Shown: piece by piece, positions 1 through 5,511 of the stretch
Position numbering within the stretch: the stretch's first letter is position 1
Layout of the letters: each line of letters starts with the position of its first letter
NCBI GenBank assembly: GCA_937902695.1
Contig: CALFNI010000663.1
Coordinates: 1-7,301 of the forward strand
Length of the DNA stretch: 7,301 nt
From: an uncultured Rhodanobacteraceae bacterium
GTDB taxonomy: Bacteria; Pseudomonadota; Gammaproteobacteria; Xanthomonadales; Rhodanobacteraceae
Direction of reading: 5' to 3'
Position numbers and translations under genes: made by a program
The notes under the pieces: model-generated
The model's input: the letters and a program-made list of their open reading frames with translations, nothing else
Told to the model about the DNA's origin: nothing
Database searches by the model: none

Positions 1-784
1 GCACGGCGAGCGCAGCGCTCGACGCGACGATGCCCTTCGAGCCCATGCCGGCCTCCGTGAGACCGAGATGCAGCGCGTAATCGCAACGCGACGCGAGATC
101 GCGATAGACCGCGATCAGCTCCTGCACCCCCGACACCTTGCACGAAAGGATGATGCGATCGCGGCCGAGGCCGAGCTCCTCTGCGCGCGCCGCCGAATCG
201 AGCGCGGAGCGGATCAGCGCTTCGCGCGCGACGCGCGAGGCGTCCCACGGCGCCGAGCGCGCGTGATTCTCGTCCATCAGCGCGGCGACCATCGACTGGT
301 CGAGCGAGCCCCAGTTCGCGCCGATGCGGACCGGCCTGGCGTACTTCAGCGCGAACTCGATGATCGTCGCGAACTGCACGTCGCGCTTGCGGCCGAAGCC
401 GACGTTGCCCGGATTGATCCGGTATTTCGCCAGCGCCTCGGCGCAGGCGGGCTCGTGCTCGAGCAGCTGATGGCCGTTGTAGTGGAAATCGCCGATCAGC
501 GGCACGCCGCAGCCCATCATGTCGAGCCGTTCGCGAATGCGCGGCACGGCGGCGGCGGCGGCGGGCGTATTGACCGTGATGCGAACGAGCTCGGATCCGG
601 CGCGCGCGAGCTCGGCGACCTGTCTGGCCGTGCCTTCGACGTCGGCCGTGTCGGTGTTCGTCATCGACTGCACGACGATCGGCATGCCGCCGCCGACGGT
701 CACGTTGCCGACGCGGACGGCGACGCTCGCACGGCGCGGATGGGCCGCGGGCAGCGCAGTGTCCGCCGGAATGCTCCGGTTCAT
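1..784 (-). CDS. ispG: 4-hydroxy-3-methylbut-2-enyl-diphosphate synthase, N-terminal part (3' end outside window)
   Basis: IspG (GcpE) is a cytoplasmic 4Fe-4S enzyme that reductively converts 2-C-methyl-D-erythritol 2,4-cyclodiphosphate to HMBPP, the penultimate step of the MEP isoprenoid pathway. The window holds 261 codons; the family in this lineage is usually somewhat over 400 residues. Family signatures seen are VQSMTNTDT (residues 38-46), ELVRITVN (65-72), IGDFHYNG (97-104), YRINPGNVG (121-129), ANWGSLD (156-162), ILSCKVS (212-218) and HLGLTEAG (239-246). All belong to the substrate-binding TIM barrel. The C-terminal domain with the three cluster-binding cysteines lies beyond position 1, so catalytic integrity cannot be judged. 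The ATG at 784-782 is chosen because a GGAGG (800-796) lies 11 bases upstream and the preceding gene stops 7 bases before it. That spacing suggests co-transcription and perhaps translational coupling. A run of five alanines at 75-79 comes from a short GCC repeat and looks normal for this region of the protein. Confidence 0.96.
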   Translation of the reverse strand, partial: MNRSIPADTALPAAHPRRASVAVRVGNVTVGGGMPIVVQSMTNTDTADVEGTARQVAELARAGSELVRITVNTPAAAAAVPRIRERLDMMGCGVPLIGDFHYNGHQLLEHEPACAEALAKYRINPGNVGFGRKRDVQFATIIEFALKYARPVRIGANWGSLDQSMVAALMDENHARSAPWDASRVAREALIRSALDSAARAEELGLGRDRIILSCKVSGVQELIAVYRDLASRCDYALHLGLTEAGMGSKGIVASSAALAV

Positions 785-791
785 TGCACGA

Positions 792-1604
792 TCAACCTCC
801 GGCAACGGCGCGCTGCGCGATTGCCTCGTTCATGGGTTCGGCCGCGTCGCCGTCGAGCGGTGGCAGCGCGAACTGAAGATAGATGCCGGTCGCCTCGATG
901 AGGCCGATTCCGCGCACATGCTCGGTGCGGGCGGGCGCCGGCCGTCCCAGCAGATCGGCGGGCATGCTGATCTCGACGATCGACGCCGCGCGCTCGAACA
1001 ACGCCGGCGTGATCAGCGACGTGGGGCCGGTTTCGTCGCGACGCAACGACGTCAGCAGAAGACCACGCATCGACGTCTGCATGCCGGTCTCGTCCGCGTT
1101 GCGCACCCCGACCGGCAATGCACGGCGGCTGAGCAGCTCGACGCCCGCGTCGACGCGCCCCTGCTCGTCGATGCGAATCCAGCGGATCGTGCCGATCAGC
1201 CAGTCGGTCGTGCCCTCGCCGGGCTCCGCGAGCGCGAGGCCGACGAGCTCGCCGATCCGCGCGCGCACGGCTTCGCCGCCCGGGCCGCGCTCCCAGACCA
1301 CGCGGTAGCCGCCGAGGCTCTGGTCGAGCACGCGCGCCTTGAGCCGCGTCGCGCGCGCCGATTCGCCGCTGCCGATCGCCCACGACGCGATGCGATCGCT
1401 TTCGCTGAGGCTGATCGCCTGGCCGCGCACGCGACGCAGGAAGCTTTCGAAATCCTCGTTGCCGGCGAGCACGTAATGCAGGTCGTGGAGGCCGAGCACG
1501 GTTTCGAGCTGGTAGCCGCCGCCGAGCCGGGCGTGCGAGCGCTCGCCGCCGCTCGCGGTCCAGCCATCGACGAGCCGCTCGGCGAGATCGATGTCGATCT
1601 GCAC
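792..1604 (-). CDS. C-terminal fragment (270 aa) with PilZ-like barrel
   Basis: This is the longest open segment after the internal stop, counted from a GTG at 1604. The GTG is probably an internal valine, because only GC-rich sequence without a Shine-Dalgarno precedes it and the coding frame extends upstream to 1703. Residue numbers here are from that GTG. The PilZ-like features are RLKAR (87-91), DQSLGG (94-99, matching the DxSxxG consensus), GELVGL (118-123), a [10 protein letters not shown] strand (135-144) and a GVELLS strand (154-159). In canonical PilZ domains the RxxxR motif precedes DxSxxG by about 20 or more residues. Here they are two residues apart, so cyclic di-GMP binding is uncertain. 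The last codons (GGA GGT TGA) carry the GGAGG that serves ispG, tying the two genes physically. No transmembrane segment is visible. Confidence 0.55.
   Translation of the reverse strand: MQIDIDLAERLVDGWTASGGERSHARLGGGYQLETVLGLHDLHYVLAGNEDFESFLRRVRGQAISLSESDRIASWAIGSGESARATRLKARVLDQSLGGYRVVWERGPGGEAVRARIGELVGLALAEPGEGTTDWLIGTIRWIRIDEQGRVDAGVELLSRRALPVGVRNADETGMQTSMRGLLLTSLRRDETGPTSLITPALFERAASIVEISMPADLLGRPAPARTEHVRGIGLIEATGIYLQFALPPLDGDAAEPMNEAIAQRAVAGG
796..800 (-). promoter_or_regulatory. Shine-Dalgarno of ispG inside the end of the upstream gene
   Basis: GGAGG reads 800 to 796 on the minus strand and overlaps the last two sense codons of the PilZ-like gene. Its stop codon is at 794-792 and the ispG ATG at 784. 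The 11-base gap to the ATG is slightly longer than optimal. The arrangement favours ribosomes terminating on the upstream gene and restarting on ispG. Confidence 0.6.
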
Positions 1605-1703
1605 CGGCGGCCCGCCGCGCAGGCGAAACGTCGCGATGCGCGCGCCGGGCGGCAGGATGTCGATCTGGCTCTCGATGAATCGCAGCAGGGGCTTGATGCC
1701 GAT

Positions 1704-2525
1704 CTACAGCACTTCGAGCTCGCCCTGGCCGCGCTCCTCGGGCAGATAGCCCGGGCCGTGATCGGCGTCGGTCGTCATCTGGATGTCGCCGTCGACGGCG
1801 CCGCTGCGCAGCTCGCAGTACGGCGCGACCGTCCGCGTGAACGCGATGACTTCGAGCAGCTCGCGCTGCGTGTAGCGATAGGGATTCGCAAGCGCGAGCA
1901 GCAGCGCATGGCCGTAGGCGAGCCTGGCGTTGACCGGCGTGCCGAGCAGCGGATCGTCGACCGCGCGATCGTCGAAGCGCACCATCGTCAGGAACCGGTA
2001 GACGTCATGCATCGCCTGCCACGTGCCCGCCGGCGGCGTGCGATAGAGCAGATACGCCTTGGCGAGATGATCGGCGCCGTGCTGCAGCGCCCGCACGCCG
2101 GCGAGCGCGACCTGCTTCGTGCGCATGAACGGCACGCTGCCGGCCGGCGCGCAGAGCTCGGCGAGCGCAACGCGATAACCGAGCGCGAGCTCGCTCTGGA
2201 ACTCGAGCGCGATCGCGCCGAGCTCGACCTTCTGCGGCGGCAGCGGAAAGCTCGCGCCGACGATCTGCTTGTCGGTCAGCGCCGCGAGCTGCGCGACCGG
2301 ATGACGCAGGATCTCCAGCGCATCGAGTCGCTGCACCGCGTCGACCTTCATGCGGTTGATCTGGCGCAGGCCGTCGAGCAGGAGCTTCGTCGTCGCGTTG
2401 AAGTTCGCGAGCGGCAGCGCCGCGACCCACGAGCGCAGCGCGCGCGCTTCCGTCGCGAACGCGCCGGCAGTCGGCGCGTGGCGCTCGGGGGTTCCGCGAA
2501 GCAGGCGGCGGTAGCGGTCGGTCAT
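1704..2525 (-). CDS. N-terminal fragment (273 aa) of the interrupted PilZ-like protein
   Basis: This is the part that would be made if the TAG at 1704-1706 is real. The 273 residues are rich in Leu, Ala and Arg in a helical pattern, with no signal peptide or membrane segment, so a cytoplasmic location is expected. Notable stretches are LPLANFNATTKLLLDGLRQI (37-56), a segment around 63-75 reading VQRLDALEILRHP, and a proline-rich loop SFPLPPQ. I cannot name the domain. It resembles the helical N-terminal region of large PilZ-like proteins seen in some Beta- and Gammaproteobacteria, but this is recalled similarity, not a search result. The ATG at 2525 is the first in-frame start and has no clear Shine-Dalgarno sequence. 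A CATAAT element lies about 30 bases upstream. The acidic segment just before the stop (PEERGQGELEVL) does not look like a natural C-terminus, since the frame continues in the same coding style beyond it. Confidence 0.6.
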   Translation of the reverse strand: MTDRYRRLLRGTPERHAPTAGAFATEARALRSWVAALPLANFNATTKLLLDGLRQINRMKVDAVQRLDALEILRHPVAQLAALTDKQIVGASFPLPPQKVELGAIALEFQSELALGYRVALAELCAPAGSVPFMRTKQVALAGVRALQHGADHLAKAYLLYRTPPAGTWQAMHDVYRFLTMVRFDDRAVDDPLLGTPVNARLAYGHALLLALANPYRYTQRELLEVIAFTRTVAPYCELRSGAVDGDIQMTTDADHGPGYLPEERGQGELEVL

Positions 2526-2553
2526 CGGATGCGCATGCGGATTTACGCCGTCA

Positions 2554-2559
2554 ATTATG
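2554..2559 (-). promoter_or_regulatory. Possible -10 element for the PilZ-like gene / ispG operon
   Basis: CATAAT on the minus strand (2559 to 2554) is one of the few AT-rich hexamers in this GC-rich divergent region and differs from the sigma-70 consensus TATAAT at one position. It would give a 5' leader of roughly 20 bases before the ATG at 2525. No recognisable -35 hexamer lies 16-18 bases upstream, where the sequence is almost purely G and C. Overlapping palindromes ATGCGCAT (2529-2536) and CGCATGCG (2532-2539) lie between it and the start codon and could be coincidental. Confidence 0.35.
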
Positions 2560-2600
2560 GCCGATCTGCCGCGCCCGCGCCCGCCGCGCCATTCCGCGGC

Positions 2601-2609
2601 TGCTAAGCT
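2601..2609 (+). promoter_or_regulatory. Extended -10 promoter for the FUSC gene, probably leaderless
   Basis: TGCTAAGCT matches the extended -10 layout TGnTAnnnT. It ends only 8 bases before the ATG at 2618, so transcription would be expected to start within a base or two of the start codon. This fits the lack of any Shine-Dalgarno sequence before that ATG. No -35 element is visible, as is common for extended -10 promoters. Confidence 0.45.
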
Positions 2610-2617
2610 CGCGCGCC

Positions 2618-4069
2618 ATGGACGAAGCGACCTCGCCGCCGCGCGAGCGGCTGTCGAAAGCGTTTGTTTCGCTGCGTGAAGCCGCCGTCACGCTGCTGGC
2701 GGCCATCGCGACGCTGCTTGCCGTGCTCCGGATCTATCCCGAGGCGTCGGCAGGCGTGCTCGCGGTCGTGCTGAGCATCTCGCTGGCGCGCAGCCATCTC
2801 GATCATGGAATGCGCGAGCGGCTCGAAGCCGTCCTCGCGCTGCCGCTGGTTGCCCTCGTCGCCGCGGGCGTCGGGTTCCTGCTGCAGCGGTTGCCGTGGC
2901 TGGGCGCGCTCGTCTTCACCGCGGGCCTCGCGGTCTCGATCGGTTTGCGCAGGTTCGGATCGCGCGCCGCGCGCGTCGGCTCCCTGATCGCGCTGCCGTT
3001 CGTGACGCTGCTCGTGACGCCGTACGCGCGACCGACCCAGGCAGGACCGCTGCCTGCGATGCTGATGCCGATCGTCGTCGCGCTGACCGCGCTCGCCTCG
3101 GTCACGCTGTTCCAGACGCTCGCGCGACGCCTGCGCGCGCTGCCGCCGGCGAGCTTCGTGCCGCCCGTTCGGCCGCCGGCGCAGGCCGAAGGCGCGATGC
3201 GCCCCGAGGCTTCGACGCGCATGGCCATCCAGATGGCCGTTGCGCTCGCAGCGTCGTTCGTCGTCGGCTACGCGTTCTTCGGCGAGCGCTGGTCGTGGAT
3301 CGTGCTGACCGCCTTCATTGTCCAGAGCGGCAACCGCGGGCGGCTCGACGTCGCGTACAAGAGCGTGCTGCGCGTCGCGGGCGCCGCCGCGGGCACCGTC
3401 GTCGCGCTCGTTTCGGCGACGCAGCTCGGATCGCACGACGCGGCGACCGTCGCGCTGATCCTGGCTGCCGTGTTCTTCGGTCTCTGGCTGCGGCCGCTCG
3501 GCTATGCATGGTGGGCGCTGTTCGTGACGCTCGCGCTCGCGCTGCTGCAGGGTTTCATGGGCGCGCCGGCGCAGCACATCCTGTGGCCGCGCCTCGAGGA
3601 GATCGTCATCGGCGCAACCATCGGCGTTGCCAGCGCATGGTTCGTGCTGCCGGTGCGGTCGACCGCCGTGCTTCGACGCCGCATCGCCGATGCGCTCGCC
3701 GCGCTTTCGGATGCGCTCGATCCGGCCAGGGCCGAGCGGTCGGCCGACGCATTCATCGCATCGCTCGCGCGCGTCGAACAGGTGACGCCGCCGTTCGCCG
3801 CCGCGCGATTCCTGGCCGGCCGCTCGCGACGTGCCGACGCTGCGCGCTGGATCGATGCATTGCGAGCCTGTCGCGCGCCGGCGCTTGCGCTGATCGCGAT
3901 CGGCACCGCGTCGCCGCGCGCACGCAAGGCGGTCGGCACGGCGCGCAAGGCCCTGCTCGACCCGCCACGACTCGAGGCCGCGCTCGAGGACCTGCATGCC
4001 GCGCTGGTGCGTGCGACGAGTGAAGGCGCATGCGAGCCGCCGATCGAAGCGCCCTCCGCCCAGCACTGA
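2618..4069 (+). CDS. FUSC family inner-membrane protein (aromatic acid / fusaric acid exporter-like)
   Basis: The 483-residue protein has two groups of hydrophobic helices. The first group falls roughly at 22-38, 44-58, 71-90, 95-110, 120-134 and 146-166. The second falls at 202-222, 226-237, 250-267, 276-291, 297-314 and 328-344. A hydrophilic linker rich in Pro and Ala (about 172-200) separates them, and a soluble helical tail follows from 350. The segment from WSWIVLTAFIVQSGNRGR (225-242) to the glycine-rich KSVLRVAGAAAGTVVALV (248-265) matches the conserved core of the FUSC_2 domain. Characterised relatives such as AaeB and YccS are longer (about 650-720 residues) and have larger cytoplasmic domains. 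AaeB exports aromatic carboxylic acids. The substrate here cannot be inferred. The gene is divergent from the PilZ-like gene and 67 bases upstream of the delta-60 gene, which has its own promoter-like element, so it may be monocistronic. The ATG at 2618 is the only start consistent with the extended -10 element and the first membrane helix. Confidence 0.85.
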   Translation: MDEATSPPRERLSKAFVSLREAAVTLLAAIATLLAVLRIYPEASAGVLAVVLSISLARSHLDHGMRERLEAVLALPLVALVAAGVGFLLQRLPWLGALVFTAGLAVSIGLRRFGSRAARVGSLIALPFVTLLVTPYARPTQAGPLPAMLMPIVVALTALASVTLFQTLARRLRALPPASFVPPVRPPAQAEGAMRPEASTRMAIQMAVALAASFVVGYAFFGERWSWIVLTAFIVQSGNRGRLDVAYKSVLRVAGAAAGTVVALVSATQLGSHDAATVALILAAVFFGLWLRPLGYAWWALFVTLALALLQGFMGAPAQHILWPRLEEIVIGATIGVASAWFVLPVRSTAVLRRRIADALAALSDALDPARAERSADAFIASLARVEQVTPPFAAARFLAGRSRRADAARWIDALRACRAPALALIAIGTASPRARKAVGTARKALLDPPRLEAALEDLHAALVRATSEGACEPPIEAPSAQH

Positions 4070-4109
4070 ACGCCGCCCATTTCGCTATTTTTGCATCTTG
4101 GCGAATGGC

Positions 4110-4115
4110 TATACT
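4110..4115 (+). promoter_or_regulatory. -10 element for the delta-60 repeat gene
   Basis: TATACT lies in an unusually AT-rich patch (4080-4120) between the FUSC stop codon and the next ATG. A TTGCAT at 4091-4096 could be a -35 hexamer, but the 13-base spacer is too short for standard sigma-70. The -10 call is therefore better supported than a full promoter. Predicted transcription would start near 4122, just before the ribosome binding site. Confidence 0.45.
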
Positions 4116-4124
4116 TCGACATCT

Positions 4125-4132
4125 GGGAGGGG
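4125..4132 (+). promoter_or_regulatory. Strong Shine-Dalgarno of the delta-60 repeat gene
   Basis: GGGAGGGG ends 4 bases before the ATG at 4137; its core GGAGG is 6 bases from it, which is near-ideal spacing. This site decides the start codon: the frame is open upstream to 3996 within the FUSC gene, but only the ATG at 4137 has this site and places a signal peptide at the N-terminus. Confidence 0.8.
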
Positions 4133-4136
4133 ACCC

Positions 4137-5504
4137 ATGAACAAGGTAGCCGTGCGCACCCTGTGGCTCGCCTGCGCGGTCGCGACCGGCGCGCGCGGCG
4201 CGGATGGTGATCTGGATGCGAGCTTCGGCGTCGGCGGCGTCGTTCTCGATCCGACGGCGTTTGCGAACTACCCGGGTTTCGCGATGCAGTCCGACGGCCG
4301 GTTGATCTTGTGCGATACGCGCATCGCCTCGACCAGCGGCTACGACTTCTACGTAGCGCGCTTCGACGCGAATGGCGCGCCCGATGCGACGTTCGGCGAA
4401 GGCGGCGCCGTGCTCATCGCCTTCGGATCGGGCATCGACGACTTCGACGATTCCTGCGACGCCGTCGCCGTGCAGGCCGATGGCAAGATCGTGCTTGCCG
4501 GCACGCGCGTGACGCCAGGATTTCCGCTGCCCACGTTCGCCGAGTTCGCGGTCGCCCGGATCGAGGCCGATGGTGCGCCCGACACGACGTTCGGCGCGGG
4601 CACGGGCACCACGCACTTCGCGTTCGCGGGCTTCGACCAGGGCGGCGGCGCGAATGCCGTTGCCGTCGACGCGCAAGGCCGCATCGTCGTCGCGGGCTAT
4701 GCCTCCGGCACCCGCAATACGGATTTCGCCGTCGTGCGCCTGCTGCCGGATGGCACGCTTGACCCTGCGTTCGGAACCGGCGGCCTCGTGACCGTCGACT
4801 TCGGAACCTACGACACCGCCCGCGCGGTCGTCATCGACGACTCGCAGCGCACGCTCGTCACGGGCATTGCGGATTCGGATGCCGCGGTCGTGCGCCTCTT
4901 GGCCGACGGCTCCCGCGACCCCGCATTCGGCGACGCCGGCATCGCACATGCCGGGTTCGATAGATTGCCGGCGCACTCGGGCTGGGCGAACGGCCTAGTC
5001 GTCGACCACCGTGGCCGGATCGTCGTCGCCGGCGCCGCGAGCATCTACGACGTCACCGCTCCCGTCCTCGACATGGGCATTGCGCGATTCCTCGACGACG
5101 GCTCGCTCGACGCATCGTTCGGCAGCAGCGGCATCGCGACAGTCCCGTTCGATCTCGCCGATGCCGGCGGCGGCGCCGACGTGGCGTTCGGCGTCGTCGA
5201 AGCATCGGACGGCCGCATCGTGCTCGCGGGCTCGGCCGAATATGGTGCGAACGGTTACGGGCTCGCCGCTGCCGCGCGCCTCGACGAGAGCGGCACTCCC
5301 GATGCGTCGTTCGGGCAGGCCGGGAAGGCCGTGTTCGACTTCGGCGCGGGTGACTCCGACGACCAATGGTTTAACAAGCCGCTGCTGCAGGGCGGCCGCG
5401 TCGTCGTCGCCGGCGGTCTGATCGTCTGGGGCGGAGCGAGTCCGGGCGGCGACTTGCTCGTGCGCCTCGAGAACGACCGCATCTTCGCCGCGGCGTTCGA
5501 GTGA
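4137..5504 (+). CDS. Secreted delta-60 repeat protein, predicted seven-unit beta-propeller
   Basis: The protein has 455 residues. Residues 1-21 look like a Sec signal peptide: NKVAVR, then a short hydrophobic core LWLACAVATGA, with a plausible cleavage after ARG at 21. The residues before Cys13 do not form a good lipobox. The rest is built of roughly 60-residue units of the delta-60 repeat type (TIGR02608). Each is marked by DxxFG at 27, 83, 149, 209, 261, 325 and 389, followed by a GRIVVAG-like strand and an FAVVRLxPDG-like strand. The last residues (LLVRLENDRIFAAAFE) match the end of a unit with the DxxFG decayed to AAAFE. Seven complete units therefore run from D27 to the C-terminus. Two cysteines (59 and 107) remain after signal removal and could pair. 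No C-terminal anchor or sorting domain is visible. The function of delta-60 proteins is poorly known; a beta-propeller fold is an inference from repeat length and strand pattern. Location is probably periplasmic or extracellular. Confidence 0.88.
   Translation: MNKVAVRTLWLACAVATGARGADGDLDASFGVGGVVLDPTAFANYPGFAMQSDGRLILCDTRIASTSGYDFYVARFDANGAPDATFGEGGAVLIAFGSGIDDFDDSCDAVAVQADGKIVLAGTRVTPGFPLPTFAEFAVARIEADGAPDTTFGAGTGTTHFAFAGFDQGGGANAVAVDAQGRIVVAGYASGTRNTDFAVVRLLPDGTLDPAFGTGGLVTVDFGTYDTARAVVIDDSQRTLVTGIADSDAAVVRLLADGSRDPAFGDAGIAHAGFDRLPAHSGWANGLVVDHRGRIVVAGAASIYDVTAPVLDMGIARFLDDGSLDASFGSSGIATVPFDLADAGGGADVAFGVVEASDGRIVLAGSAEYGANGYGLAAAARLDESGTPDASFGQAGKAVFDFGAGDSDDQWFNKPLLQGGRVVVAGGLIVWGGASPGGDLLVRLENDRIFAAAFE
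4216..5504 (+). repeat. Seven tandem delta-60 protein repeats within the CDS
   Basis: The intervals between successive DxxFG motifs are 56, 66, 60, 52, 64 and 64 residues, and 62 to the decayed terminal copy at 451, averaging about 60. The repeats are clear at protein level but diverged at DNA level, with no long identical blocks, so this is an old duplication rather than a recent tandem expansion. Confidence 0.8.
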
Positions 5505-5511
5505 GCTCCGC

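Larger units (their letters stand above)
792..2525 (-). pseudogene. PilZ-like two-domain protein gene interrupted by one in-frame TAG
   Basis: From the ATG at 2525 to the TGA at 792-794 there is one continuous reading frame of 577 codons with a single TAG at 1704-1706 (codon 274). The 33 codons after the stop read as ordinary GC-rich coding sequence (IGIKPLLRFIESQIDILPPG and onward) and run into the second half in the same frame. No good ribosome binding site follows the stop, so two independent genes are unlikely. The N-terminal half looks alpha-helical. The C-terminal half looks like a PilZ beta-barrel, a fold that often binds cyclic di-GMP, with a DxSxxG match at joined codons 401-406. The gene lies 7 bases upstream of ispG, on the same strand. 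A CAG-to-TAG or GAG-to-TAG change would be enough to create the stop. It may be a recent nonsense mutation, a sequencing or assembly error, or, less likely, a readthrough site. The PilZ assignment is from motif and strand pattern only. Confidence 0.75.

Noticed and set aside
544..566. GGC-type triplet run inside ispG
   Set aside because: It encodes five alanines in a segment that is naturally alanine-rich in IspG, so it is not evidence of repeat expansion.
2529..2539. Overlapping palindromes ATGCGCAT and CGCATGCG as an operator
   Set aside because: They are short and G/C-dominated, as expected by chance in this composition. No second copy or known operator consensus supports a regulatory site.
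519..2606. Open frame of 695 codons on the plus strand
   Set aside because: It runs antisense to ispG and the PilZ-like gene. Its translation is Arg/Ala-rich low-complexity sequence with no domain pattern, as expected from the opposite strand of high-GC genes that rarely contain stop codons.
2603..4066. Open frame of 487 codons antisense to the FUSC gene
   Set aside because: The product is dominated by Arg, Gln, Glu and His, a typical shadow of a hydrophobic high-GC gene. The plus-strand frame has clear membrane helices and FUSC motifs.
3996..4136. Upstream extension of the delta-60 gene by 47 codons
   Set aside because: It overlaps the FUSC coding end, reads through the promoter and ribosome binding site, and would bury the signal peptide.
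3753..4976. Open frame of 407 codons on the minus strand across the FUSC end and the delta-60 gene
   Set aside because: It crosses two well-supported genes and their promoter region, and its apparent periodicity simply mirrors the delta-60 repeats on the other strand.
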